Numbered from the stretch's first letter, positions 1 to 5,277 are shown. The stretch is 6,998 nt of DNA from Acidimicrobiaceae bacterium (GCA_003453695.1 DMNK01000053.1:3153-10150), one strand, 5' to 3'. Notes: generated by a model from the sequence alone, not told the origin. Made by a program: numbers and translations.

Positions 1-18
1 CGCCGGGTCCGCCGGGTC

Positions 19-84
19 CGGCGGGTGAGTCCCGAGTGCGTTGGTAAAAGGAACCGGATTTGGGTCTCACCGCGGCGGGTGAGA
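19..84. repeat. Short direct repeat and hairpin in the left non-coding region
   Basis: The 11-mer CGGCGGGTGAG occurs at 19-29 and again at 73-83. The second copy forms most of the right arm of a 7-bp hairpin: TCTCACC at 65-71, loop 72-77, GGTGAGA at 78-84. At the left edge CGCCGGGTC is also repeated in tandem. No convincing gene covers 1-134. The hairpin could end transcription of a gene to the left or be part of a leader, but no T-run follows it directly, and the nearest T-rich stretch (TAACTTTT) begins 11 nt later. Function is unknown. Confidence 0.35.
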
Positions 85-101
85 GTCGGCGCCGCTAACT
101 T

Positions 102-129
102 TTGCCCACGGACGGTGGATAGGTAAAAT
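102..129 (+). promoter_or_regulatory. Predicted sigma-A-type promoter of the DUF5678-protease unit
   Basis: A -35-like TTGCCC (102-107) and a strong -10 TAAAAT (124-129) are separated by 16 nt. Transcription would start near 135-136, about 85 nt before the first confident CDS at 220. The A-rich TAAAAT stands out in this GC-rich sequence. A second -10-like hexamer, TAACTT (96-101), lies upstream next to a GGCGCC motif and could be an alternative promoter. Confidence 0.5.
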
Positions 130-134
130 AGCTG

Positions 135-206
135 ATGGCACGCTGCGTGAGAACAGCCGTAACGTCCGGCGTGGGGCCGGAAGCGCCCCACGGACTGCGC
201 GCCTAG
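135..206 (+). CDS. Possible leaderless upstream ORF, 23 aa
   Basis: An ATG at 135 opens a 23-codon frame ending in TAG at 204-206. It starts 5 nt after the TAAAAT -10 box, so the transcript could begin on or very near the start codon, as in leaderless actinobacterial genes. The peptide would read MARCVRTAVTSG and then a Pro/Gly/His-containing tail. Its stop lies 3 nt before the GGAGG ribosome-binding site of the next gene, and the hairpin at 164-195 lies inside it, so it could couple or attenuate downstream translation. A short open frame can arise by chance, and no family was recognised. The evidence is positional only. Confidence 0.3.
   Translation: MARCVRTAVTSGVGPEAPHGLRA
164..195 (+). 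promoter_or_regulatory. Strong hairpin in the 5' leader
   Basis: GTCC (164-167) pairs with GGAC (192-195), and GTGGGGC (171-177) pairs with GCCCCAC (185-191), with a 3-nt bulge GGC on the left side and a 7-nt loop. This makes 11 GC-rich base pairs. No U-tract follows, so an intrinsic terminator is unlikely. The structure ends 14 nt before the GGAGG of the next gene and may affect its translation. Confidence 0.45.
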
Positions 207-219
207 CTCGGAGGCGAGA

Positions 220-423
220 TTGGCCTCAACCAGGGAGATTCAGCGGGAGCCGATCGTCACCGACGATCTTTCGATCTACCGCGGATCGTGGGTCGCCGTC
301 CGGGACGGACAGGTCGTCGCTGACGCTATCGACCCGGTCGAACTTCGGGACAAGCCTGAGGTTCGGGAAGACGACGTGATCTTCCTGGTCCCTACGGAGT
401 CCGGCAAGACCTTGATGCTGTAA
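220..423 (+). CDS. DUF5678-like small protein
   Basis: This is a 67-aa soluble protein of unknown biochemical role. Residues 20-57 (YRGSWVAVRDGQVVADAIDP, ending VIFLVP) match the pattern I know for DUF5678: Tyr-x-Gly-x-Trp-Val-Ala, an x-Asp-Gly-x-Val-Val turn, and a closing Val-Pro. The TTG start at 220 is supported by GGAGG at 210-214 with a 5-nt spacer, and there is no better in-frame ATG. It is followed after 15 nt by a retropepsin-like protease and is probably co-transcribed with it. From memory, small DUF5678 proteins often sit beside such proteases, which suggests a functional pair (partner, substrate or inhibitor), but that role is inference. Base composition looks somewhat less GC-extreme than in the operon at 1057-4083. 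Family assignment is from pattern memory and is moderately sure. Confidence 0.7.
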   Translation: MASTREIQREPIVTDDLSIYRGSWVAVRDGQVVADAIDPVELRDKPEVREDDVIFLVPTESGKTLML

Positions 424-438
424 GGCGGCGCCTCGGCC

Positions 439-852
439 TTGGCTCAGCCGTTCAGCATCGCATACCGCGCTTTGGTGCCTGGCGACATTCCGCGACCGAT
501 CCTGGGCATGCAAGTCACCGGCATCAACGGACGGAGCGGCATCATCTTTGGGATCGTGGATTCGGGTGCCGACACCAGCGCGTTCCCCTTCGGGTACGCC
601 TCCCTGATGGGCTATACGGCCCAAACGCTGACGCCCGAGACCTACCAACAGGTAGGCGGGACTGGGACCGCATTCCGAGCACTGACAGCCTCTCAGGCCG
701 TGGTTCCCGAGATTCCCACCGTGACGGTCCCGATCCTTCCCCTGCTCGTACAGGGCGCACAGACTGCATTGTGGGGACGAATGGACTTCATGACCTACTT
801 CGACGTGGCGATCTACGAGGCCGAGCAGCGGTTCACGATCACCCCTCGTTAG
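439..852 (+). CDS. Retropepsin-like aspartic protease (clan AA)
   Basis: This 137-aa protein is a predicted single-lobe aspartic protease, which in this fold normally works as a homodimer with one catalytic Asp per subunit. The catalytic motif is visible as IVDSGADTSAFP, with Asp41 in D-S-G-A. A Gly-rich flap-like segment VGGTGTAF follows at 72-79. The C-terminal block LWGRMDFMTYFDVAIY at 111-126 corresponds to the L-(L/W)-G-R-x-(D/F)-F segment of gag-type aspartyl proteases. There is no signal peptide or membrane segment, so it is probably cytoplasmic. The length is normal for the domain alone. The start is TTG at 439 with only a weak upstream AAGG, and the N-terminus (AYRALVPGDIPRPIL) looks family-like. 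The substrate is unknown. The neighbouring DUF5678-like protein is the obvious candidate partner. Confidence 0.75.
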   Translation: MAQPFSIAYRALVPGDIPRPILGMQVTGINGRSGIIFGIVDSGADTSAFPFGYASLMGYTAQTLTPETYQQVGGTGTAFRALTASQAVVPEIPTVTVPILPLLVQGAQTALWGRMDFMTYFDVAIYEAEQRFTITPR

Positions 853-855
853 GTC

Positions 856-891
856 CTCTGACCTGGGAGAACTGTTACACCCCTGTCAGAG
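856..891 (+). other. Inverted repeat between protease gene and transposase remnant
   Basis: CTCTGAC (856-862) and GTCAGAG (885-891) form a perfect 7-bp inverted repeat around a 22-nt spacer, starting 3 nt after the protease stop codon. It could be a weak terminator, although it lacks a T-run. The segment CTGTTACACCCCTGTCAGAG (872-891) could instead be what remains of the insertion sequence's left end. No second copy is in the window to decide. Confidence 0.3.
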
Positions 892-914
892 TGGCCTTAT
901 GCGAACGACCGGTC

Positions 915-1052
915 ATGACTCTGGCAGACAGGCTCCGCACCGAGGCCGATGCCTGGGAGTTCTTGGAGCAGCTTCGGTGGCCGAATGGGGTTGCTTGCCC
1001 CAAGTGCCACGGCTCGGACGTGCGCCGGGGGGTCCGATGGTGCGGCGGGTAG
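915..1052 (+). pseudogene. IS1595-family transposase remnant (N-terminal zinc ribbon only)
   Basis: ATG at 915 opens 45 codons ending in TAG at 1050-1052. The sequence carries the typical N-terminus of IS1595-type transposases: an acidic/aromatic helix (EADAWEFLEQLRWPNG) followed by VACPKCHGSDV, the first Cys-x-x-Cys knuckle of the zinc ribbon. A second Cys appears near the end (RWCGG), but the rest of the ribbon and the whole DDE/N-type catalytic domain are missing. Intact members run to roughly 300 residues, so this is a non-functional fragment. It stops 4 nt before the start codon of the next gene, so the deletion endpoint probably lies close to the promoter region of the YbjQ operon. No clear terminal repeats or target duplication were found. 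Confidence 0.65.
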
Positions 1053-1056
1053 TTGA

Positions 1057-1476
1057 ATGGCCGACGTGTCCGACTCGATCGAACCGCTCCAGCCCCTCGA
1101 CCTCGACGAGGCGGTGGCCAGCGTGCAGTCGAACCTCACCGACGTGCGCATCCTCTTGAAGGTGCTCGCCGGTCAGCTGGTGGACGCCGTCGGCACCGAC
1201 CGGCTGGTGGTGGAGCACGCCGGACGGCTCCGTCGCAGCGACGACGTCCGAGCCCTGCAGGTCACCATGGGCGACGACGACTTCCGGGCCGAGCTCGACG
1301 GCGCCGCCGTGCGCTGCACGATCGGGCACCGATCGGGGGGGATCCGGATCCGCAGCGACCAGGTGACCGTGGAGGAGTGGCTCAGGCGCCTGCTGGCGTC
1401 GTTGCAGACCGAAGCCGCCCACTCCGAGAGCGCCAGGCAGGCGCTGGAGCGCATCGTGATAGGAGGAGGCACATGA
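1057..1476 (+). CDS. Hypothetical protein, first gene of the YbjQ-repeat operon
   Basis: This is a 139-aa acidic protein that I do not recognise. A likely long helix spans about residues 15-46 (LDEAVASVQSNLTDVRILLK onward). Alternating polar/hydrophobic stretches that look like beta strands follow at about 49-100 (DRLVVEHAG, ALQVTMGDDDFRAELDG, AVRCTIGHRSGGIRIR), and a C-terminal helix covers about 103-134. There is no signal peptide or membrane segment. Its stop overlaps the next start (ATGA, 1473-1476), and the next gene's ribosome-binding site GGAGGAGG lies inside its last codons, so it is translationally coupled to the first YbjQ-type gene. The ATG at 1057 has only a weak GGCGGG upstream. 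A start further downstream is possible, but no in-frame ATG or GTG with a better site was seen near the N-terminus. A partner or regulator of the downstream proteins is inference from position. Confidence 0.7.
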   Translation: MADVSDSIEPLQPLDLDEAVASVQSNLTDVRILLKVLAGQLVDAVGTDRLVVEHAGRLRRSDDVRALQVTMGDDDFRAELDGAAVRCTIGHRSGGIRIRSDQVTVEEWLRRLLASLQTEAAHSESARQALERIVIGGGT

Positions 1477-2267
1477 CCGAAGCAGCCGACCTTCCCGAGG
1501 CGACCAGCCACCGCCTCGAGGAGCTCGAGCACGGATTGTTCACCTCAGACCTGTCGGTGAACGAGTTCCTTCTCGTCAAGCACGCCGGGTTTCACCCGCT
1601 CGGCTTCGTGATGGGATCGTCGATCTACCACACCGGCATCCAGACCCGGCGGTGGGGCAAGAGCCAGGAGCTCACCAAGCTGACCGAAGCCATGTACAAC
1701 GCCCGCGAGCTGGCCATGACTCGCATGGAAGAGGAGGCCCAGGAGCTCGGTGCGGACGGGGTGGTGGGCGTCCGTCTCGACGTGAACTACTACGAGTGGG
1801 GCCGCGACGCCGCCGAGTTCATCGCCATGGGAACCGCCGTGAAGGCCGAGGACGGAAGCTCGTATCGCAATGCTCAGGGCAAGCCGTTCACCTCGGACCT
1901 CTCCGGACAGGACTTCTGGACGCTCATGCAGACCGGGCACGTGCCGCAGGGACTGGTCATGGGGACCTGCGTGTTCCACATCGCCCACCGGGGCCTGGCC
2001 CAGACGCTCGGCACCGTGGGCCAGAACGTCGAGCTGCCCAACTTCACCCAAGCCCTGTACGAGGCGCGCGAGCTCGCCATGACCAGGATGCAGGACGAAG
2101 CCAACCGCCTCGGTGCCACCGGCATCGTGGGGGTCCGCCTGGAGGAGAAGTCGCACCAGTGGGGCTCGCACACCATCGAGTTCCTGGCGCTGGGCACGGC
2201 TGTGACCAAGGGCACCGGGGCGGCCACCCTTCCCGTCCCGACCACGATCATCTCGCTGGACAACTGA
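1473..2267 (+). CDS. Tandem two-domain YbjQ/UPF0145 (DUF74) family protein
   Basis: This 264-aa protein holds two copies of the YbjQ fold (annotated as putative heavy-metal-binding; the E. coli protein has one domain of about 107 aa). Domain 1 covers about residues 23-124 and domain 2 about 139-246. Each begins with FTSDLS and a short helix ending in a Gly, then a (V/L)VMG strand, then the hallmark helix-strand block: ARELAMTRMEEEAQELGADG with VVGVRL at 78-102, and ARELAMTRMQDEANRLGATG with IVGVRL at 198-223. Each ends with the signature GTAV (120-123, 241-244). ATG at 1473 is preceded by GGAGGAGG (1462-1469) and overlaps the upstream stop. The frame stays open upstream for 140 more codons, but that extension is Arg-rich shadow of the preceding gene. 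It is probably soluble and oligomeric (YbjQ forms rings). Metal binding is a family label, and no obvious Cys/His metal site is visible here. Confidence 0.85.
   Translation: MTEAADLPEATSHRLEELEHGLFTSDLSVNEFLLVKHAGFHPLGFVMGSSIYHTGIQTRRWGKSQELTKLTEAMYNARELAMTRMEEEAQELGADGVVGVRLDVNYYEWGRDAAEFIAMGTAVKAEDGSSYRNAQGKPFTSDLSGQDFWTLMQTGHVPQGLVMGTCVFHIAHRGLAQTLGTVGQNVELPNFTQALYEARELAMTRMQDEANRLGATGIVGVRLEEKSHQWGSHTIEFLALGTAVTKGTGAATLPVPTTIISLDN
2019..2093 (+). repeat. Paralogous DNA segment, copy 1 (partner at 3781-3855)
   Basis: By hand alignment, 61 of 75 bases match 3781-3855, without gaps. The encoded residues match at 20 of 25 positions (GQNVEL, NFT, ARELAM and RMQ are shared). It covers residues 183-207 of the first YbjQ-type protein, in its second domain. 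This shows that the second domains of the first and third proteins are closer to each other than to their neighbours, so a gene-sized unit rather than a single domain was duplicated. Confidence 0.75.
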
Positions 2268-2278
2268 TCGGACCGGCG

Positions 2279-3250
2279 GTGTCCGAGATGGGCGGCCACC
2301 CTGGGGCCACGGACCTGCCGGAGGCGGCGGCGGGTCAGGCGGCGAGAAACGTGCCGGAGGCCGTCGGGCGTCGCCTCTCGAGCAGCGCCTGGTCGTCGGG
2401 GCTGTCGGTGCCCGACTTCGCCGCCTGCGTCTCCATGGGCTTGCGGCCTCTGGCCCTCGTGCAGGGCTTCTGCGCCATGCAGTGGAGCGCCTACGCCATG
2501 GGCGGCGGCTCGCCGTGGGGCGCGCGCCCGACCGCCGGCGCACCCGCGGGAGCGGGAACGCCCTTCACCTCGGCTGGTTCCGGCGGCTACAGCGAATCGT
2601 GGCCGTGCCCACATGGCATCTTCTCGGCCGAGCACCGCTGGGGAGGCAACTACCAACAACCCTGGGCCGAGCATGCCTGGTCGCAGGGGTTCGGCTCGGC
2701 GTACGTGCGCATGGTCGAAGAGGCGCAGCAGGCCGGCGCCCAGGGGATCATCGACGTGGTCGACACCGCCCAGCACCTCACCGAGCAGAGCGTGATCGAG
2801 TTCCACGTGACGGGAACCGCCGTGGCCGTGGAGGACTCACCGCCTCCGCCCGCGCCGTGGAGCACCTACCTCGCCGGCCAGCGCCTGGCCAAGCTGTTCG
2901 AGGCCGGCTTCGTCCCGGTGTCGGTGGCCGCCGCCATGTCGTCGGTGATGATGTGGCCCAACTGCCAGACCGAGTACCTCCTGCACGGCACCGGGGGCTG
3001 GGGCTACAGCTACGGCGGCGAGATCGAGCAGGTGATCAACGCCGACACCGCCGTCCGGCGTCTGGCCCGGGCGGCCGTGCGCTCCCAGCTCGGCTCCGAC
3101 ACCCTCCACGGGGCCCGCTTCGCCGTCACCCGCCACACCGGGAACATGGGCGGCCACGTCGTCGAGTGCACGCTGCGGGGGACGCGCGTGCGCCGATTCA
3201 AGGACTTCGACCCGTTGGCCGCTCCCCGGCCCACTGTGCGGCTGTCGTGA
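2279..3250 (+). CDS. Divergent two-domain YbjQ-like protein with Gly/Pro/Trp-rich insertion
   Basis: This 323-aa protein is the middle of three paralogues. The first YbjQ-like domain spans about 38-184: it opens with SSGLSVPDFAACVSMGLRPL, has the helix block VRMVEEAQQAGAQGIIDVV (143-161), and ends in GTAV (179-182). It is interrupted at about 73-135 by a low-complexity insert rich in Gly, Ala, Pro, Trp and Tyr. The insert includes CPHG and a nearby His (Cys110, His112, His119), a possible metal site. The second domain, about 195-307, is degenerate, with only AVRRLARAAVRSQLGS and a final GTRV recognisable. GTG at 2279 follows the upstream stop by 11 nt. The alternative is ATG at 2288, three codons later. 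The stop overlaps the next start (GTGA). It probably forms mixed oligomers with its paralogues, but that is inference. Confidence 0.7.
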   Translation: MSEMGGHPGATDLPEAAAGQAARNVPEAVGRRLSSSAWSSGLSVPDFAACVSMGLRPLALVQGFCAMQWSAYAMGGGSPWGARPTAGAPAGAGTPFTSAGSGGYSESWPCPHGIFSAEHRWGGNYQQPWAEHAWSQGFGSAYVRMVEEAQQAGAQGIIDVVDTAQHLTEQSVIEFHVTGTAVAVEDSPPPPAPWSTYLAGQRLAKLFEAGFVPVSVAAAMSSVMMWPNCQTEYLLHGTGGWGYSYGGEIEQVINADTAVRRLARAAVRSQLGSDTLHGARFAVTRHTGNMGGHVVECTLRGTRVRRFKDFDPLAAPRPTVRLS

Positions 3251-4083
3251 CCGACCTGCGTGCCGAGGTACGACGCGGGGTGAGCGCGCTCGGCCAGGTC
3301 CCGGCTCAGGGCCGGGGATCGACGTCGGATCTGTCCATCGACGAAGCCCTGCTCCTGCACTCGGTGGGCTGGGAGCCGGTGGAGCTCGTCACCGGCGTGT
3401 CCATGGCTTCGGTGCCTTGGGGGGTGTGGAGCTGGGGCCAGGGGGAGATCGCCGCCGCCTCGGCCGCCCATGCCACGGCCATGCGGGGCGCGTCCGAGCG
3501 CCTGACCGAGGAATGCGACCGCGCCGGGGGACACGGCGTGGTGGGCGTGCGGGTGGCCGTGAACGTGTACCCCAACCACGTCGACGTGGAGCTCGTCGGA
3601 TCGGCGGTTCGACCGGTGGGCAGGAGGGGGCAGCCCCCGGCCCGGCCGTTCGTCTCCGACCTGTCCGGACGCGATTTCTGCCTCCTGCTCCGGGCCGGCT
3701 GGGAGCCCCTCGGCCTCGCCTTCGGCGCCAGCTTCGTCTACGCCCCGCGTCGCTCGGCGCGCACCACCCTGGGACAGGCCGGGCAGAACGTCGAGCTCAC
3801 CAACTTCACTGAGGCCATGTACCAGGCCCGGGAGCTCGCCATGGAGCGGATGCAGCAGGCGGCGCTCGACATTGGCGCCGGCGGTGTGGTGGACGTCGTC
3901 ATGCGCCAGGGCCCGATGACCTTCGCCACCCACGCCATCGGCTTCACGGCGTGGGGCACCGCGGTGCGGTGCGGTCCCGAGGGCCACCGCCACCTCGACC
4001 CGGAGATGGTGGTGCCCCTTGACGACGCCGTCGTCGCCTTTGCGGCCGAGTCGCTGCGCGGCCGGCCCGCGAACGCCGAGTAG
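3247..4083 (+). CDS. Tandem two-domain YbjQ/UPF0145 (DUF74) family protein
   Basis: This 278-aa protein is the third paralogue. Domain 1 (about residues 25-124) begins STSDLSIDEALLLHSVGWEP, contains ERLTEECDRAGGHG with VVGVRV (84-103), and ends in a diverged GSAV (118-121). Domain 2 (about 135-242) begins FVSDLSGRDFCLLLRAGWEP, contains ARELAMERMQQAALDIGAGG with VVDVVM (194-219), and ends in GTAV (237-240). A polar, acidic C-terminal tail of about 35 residues follows. GTG at 3247 overlaps the upstream stop by 4 nt, so translation is probably coupled. No start codon upstream in this frame makes sense, because the open frame there is shadow of the previous gene. It is the last gene of the operon: 83 non-coding bases separate it from gtrA, which has its own promoter. 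Confidence 0.8.
   Translation: MTDLRAEVRRGVSALGQVPAQGRGSTSDLSIDEALLLHSVGWEPVELVTGVSMASVPWGVWSWGQGEIAAASAAHATAMRGASERLTEECDRAGGHGVVGVRVAVNVYPNHVDVELVGSAVRPVGRRGQPPARPFVSDLSGRDFCLLLRAGWEPLGLAFGASFVYAPRRSARTTLGQAGQNVELTNFTEAMYQARELAMERMQQAALDIGAGGVVDVVMRQGPMTFATHAIGFTAWGTAVRCGPEGHRHLDPEMVVPLDDAVVAFAAESLRGRPANAE
3781..3855 (+). repeat. Paralogous DNA segment, copy 2 (partner at 2019-2093)
   Basis: This is the partner of the segment at 2019-2093 in the same orientation and reading frame. It encodes residues 179-203 of the third YbjQ-type protein (GQNVELTNFTEAMYQARELA onward). The differences are mostly third-position or conservative changes, as expected for an old duplication under purifying selection. 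Confidence 0.75.
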
Positions 4084-4154
4084 CGGCGCCGATGGCGAGG
4101 ACTCGCTGGTCAGGGGGTTGGCGGCCTGCCCAGGGGGCATAGAGCCTTCGTGGA

Positions 4155-4160
4155 TAGGAT
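4155..4160 (+). promoter_or_regulatory. -10 box of gtrA, leaderless-type promoter
   Basis: TAGGAT ends 6 nt before ATG 4167, the spacing expected if transcription starts at the A of the start codon. No clear -35 element was seen. A small hairpin, TGCCC-AGG-GGGCA (4127-4139), lies upstream within the 83-nt gap after the YbjQ operon. The AGGA inside the box could also serve as a ribosome-binding site if the message has a leader. Confidence 0.4.
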
Positions 4161-4166
4161 GCCCTG

Positions 4167-4721
4167 ATGCTCGGGGACACCGTCGTCCGCCTGTGGCGCC
4201 TGTACCAGACCCCCCTGGGCAAGCGCCTCTTCCGCTACACCATGGTGTCGGCCGTGGCGACGACCATCTCGCTGGGGACGCTCGCCATCGTCTACGGCGT
4301 GTTCCGGGTGTGGACCGAGGTCCCCTCCACGCTCTTCGCCAACCTCGTCGCCGTCGCCCCCTCCTACTACCTGAACCGCAACTGGGCGTGGGGCAAGTCG
4401 GGCCGTTCGCATGTCACCCGGGAGGTCGTTCCCTTCTGGGTGGCCTCCGTGGCCGGGATCCTGCTCTCCATCCTCACCTCCTCCGAGGCGCGCGACTTCA
4501 GCCTGGCGCACCATCTGCATCACTTCGGGAGCACCGTCATCGTCGAAGGGGCGAACATCTTCGCCTTCGGTGTGCTGTGGGTGCTCAAGTTCATGGTGTT
4601 CAACCGGCTCTTCCACGTGACGCCCGAGGCCGAGCTCGAAGAGGAGCTGCACCACCCGCACACCGCTGAAGCCAGCCAAGTGCTGGCGGCCGGCGGCTCC
4701 GAGGAGGGCGTCGCCTCTTAG
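4167..4721 (+). CDS. GtrA-family membrane protein
   Basis: This 184-aa inner-membrane protein has four predicted helices (about residues 24-47, 52-72, 88-104 and 122-146), the GtrA topology. The family signature is clear: RYTMVSAVATTISL at the first helix, FANLVAVAPSYYLNRNWAWG at 57-76 with the conserved N-R-x-W, and FGVLWVLKFMVFNRLFH near the end of the last helix. GtrA-like proteins are thought to move or present polyprenyl-phosphate sugars across the membrane for O-antigen, teichoic acid or arabinogalactan modification. The lipid-linked sugar here is unknown. The C-terminal 35 residues are an acidic, His-containing cytoplasmic tail (EAELEEELHHPH), longer than in minimal members. It is transcribed alone and converges on the YajQ gene. 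An MptB-like mannosyltransferase lies 1.5 kb downstream, which fits a cell-envelope glycan setting. Confidence 0.85.
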   Translation: MLGDTVVRLWRLYQTPLGKRLFRYTMVSAVATTISLGTLAIVYGVFRVWTEVPSTLFANLVAVAPSYYLNRNWAWGKSGRSHVTREVVPFWVASVAGILLSILTSSEARDFSLAHHLHHFGSTVIVEGANIFAFGVLWVLKFMVFNRLFHVTPEAELEEELHHPHTAEASQVLAAGGSEEGVAS

Positions 4722-4754
4722 CGGTTCACGCCGGGCCCGCGGTTCACGCCGGGC
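4721..4754. repeat. Tandem 16-bp direct repeat between convergent genes
   Basis: GCGGTTCACGCCGGGC occurs at 4721-4736 and 4739-4754 as exact copies separated by CC, so the period is 18 bp. The first copy begins on the last base of the gtrA stop codon, and the array fills most of the 54-bp gap before the yajQ stop. It contains CGGGCCCG at the junction and could fold, but has no T-run. The function is unknown; it may simply be slippage in a GC-rich spacer. Confidence 0.8.
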
Positions 4755-4775
4755 TTGCTGTCGGCGCCGGGGCGG

Positions 4776-5264
4776 TCAGTCCCGGAAGTTGGTGAACTGC
4801 AGGGGGATGCCGAAGTCGGCTTCCTTCAAGGCCTTGATCACGGCCTGGAGGTCGTCGCGCTTCTTGCCCGACACGCGCAGCTGGTCGCCTTGGGCCTGCG
4901 AGCTGATGCCCTTCAGGTTCAGGTCCTTGATGGCCTTGTTGAGCTCCTTGGCCTTGTCGGCCGAGATCCCGGCCTTGATCTTGACGTGCTGGCGGGCCGT
5001 TCCCTTGGCGGCCTCTTCGACCTTGCCGTTCTCCAGAGCCTTGAGCGACACCTGACGGCGAACCAATTTCTCCTCGAGCACCTGGTGCAGCGCCCGCAAG
5101 CGGTCCTCGGTCGCCGAGTGCAGCACCAGCTCGCCCGTGCCGAGCTCGATGGTGGAGTCGGTTCCCTTGAAGTCGAAGCGGGTCGACGCCTCCCGGTTGG
5201 CCTGGTCGACGGCGTTGCGCACTTCCTGCATGTCGACTTCTGACACGACGTCGAAGGTGGGCAT
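4776..5264 (-). CDS. yajQ: YajQ-family (UPF0234/DUF520) nucleotide-binding protein
   Basis: This 162-aa protein is full length and highly conserved. It begins MPTFDVVSEVDMQEVRNAVD (family start S-F-D-I-V-S-E-V-D) and has STRFDFKG at 27-34. The second half contains KGTARQHVKIKAG (87-99), the SSQAQGDQLRVSGKKRDDLQ block (121-140) and the terminal PLQFTNFRD. YajQ proteins are small cytoplasmic proteins with two related ferredoxin-like halves. They have been reported to bind nucleic acids or nucleotides, and in Xanthomonas cyclic di-GMP; c-di-GMP binding cannot be judged from this sequence. The ATG at 5262-5264 is the family start. It has no ribosome-binding site, but a TATCGT -10 box ends 7 nt before it, suggesting a leaderless transcript. 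It is monocistronic and divergent from tRNA-Tyr. Confidence 0.92.
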   Translation of the reverse strand: MPTFDVVSEVDMQEVRNAVDQANREASTRFDFKGTDSTIELGTGELVLHSATEDRLRALHQVLEEKLVRRQVSLKALENGKVEEAAKGTARQHVKIKAGISADKAKELNKAIKDLNLKGISSQAQGDQLRVSGKKRDDLQAVIKALKEADFGIPLQFTNFRD

Positions 5265-5271
5265 GGGAACG

Positions 5272-5277
5272 ACGATA
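5272..5277 (-). promoter_or_regulatory. -10 box of yajQ, leaderless-type promoter
   Basis: Read on the minus strand, TATCGT lies 7 nt before the ATG, so transcription would start at or next to the start codon. No Shine-Dalgarno sequence is present (GTTCCC precedes the ATG). No confident -35 is visible. A 10-bp palindrome (5293-5302) sits about where the -35 would be. Confidence 0.4.

Noticed and set aside
1..47. Possible C-terminal tail of an upstream gene, either A-G-S repeats ending in TGA at 26-28 or a collagen-like Gly-x-y tail ending in TAA at 45-47
   Set aside because: Both frames are only a few codons of GC-rich repeat at the window edge, so neither can be chosen or supported.
1053..1472. 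Upstream extension of the first YbjQ gene by 140 codons
   Set aside because: The extension is Arg-rich shadow of the 139-aa gene, while ATG 1473 has a strong GGAGGAGG site and matches the family start.
1545..2543. Long minus-strand open frame (332 codons) opposite the YbjQ genes
   Set aside because: It is Arg/Pro/Ala-rich with no family resemblance and lies opposite recognised conserved domains; such frames are common in GC-rich coding DNA.
4127..4139. Small hairpin TGCCC-AGG-GGGCA as terminator of the YbjQ operon
   Set aside because: It has only five base pairs and no T-run, so it is too weak to call.
3010..4140. Long minus-strand open frame (376 codons) opposite the third YbjQ gene
   Set aside because: The composition is that of an antisense shadow (His, Gly, Arg, Pro rich), and the plus strand encodes clear domains.
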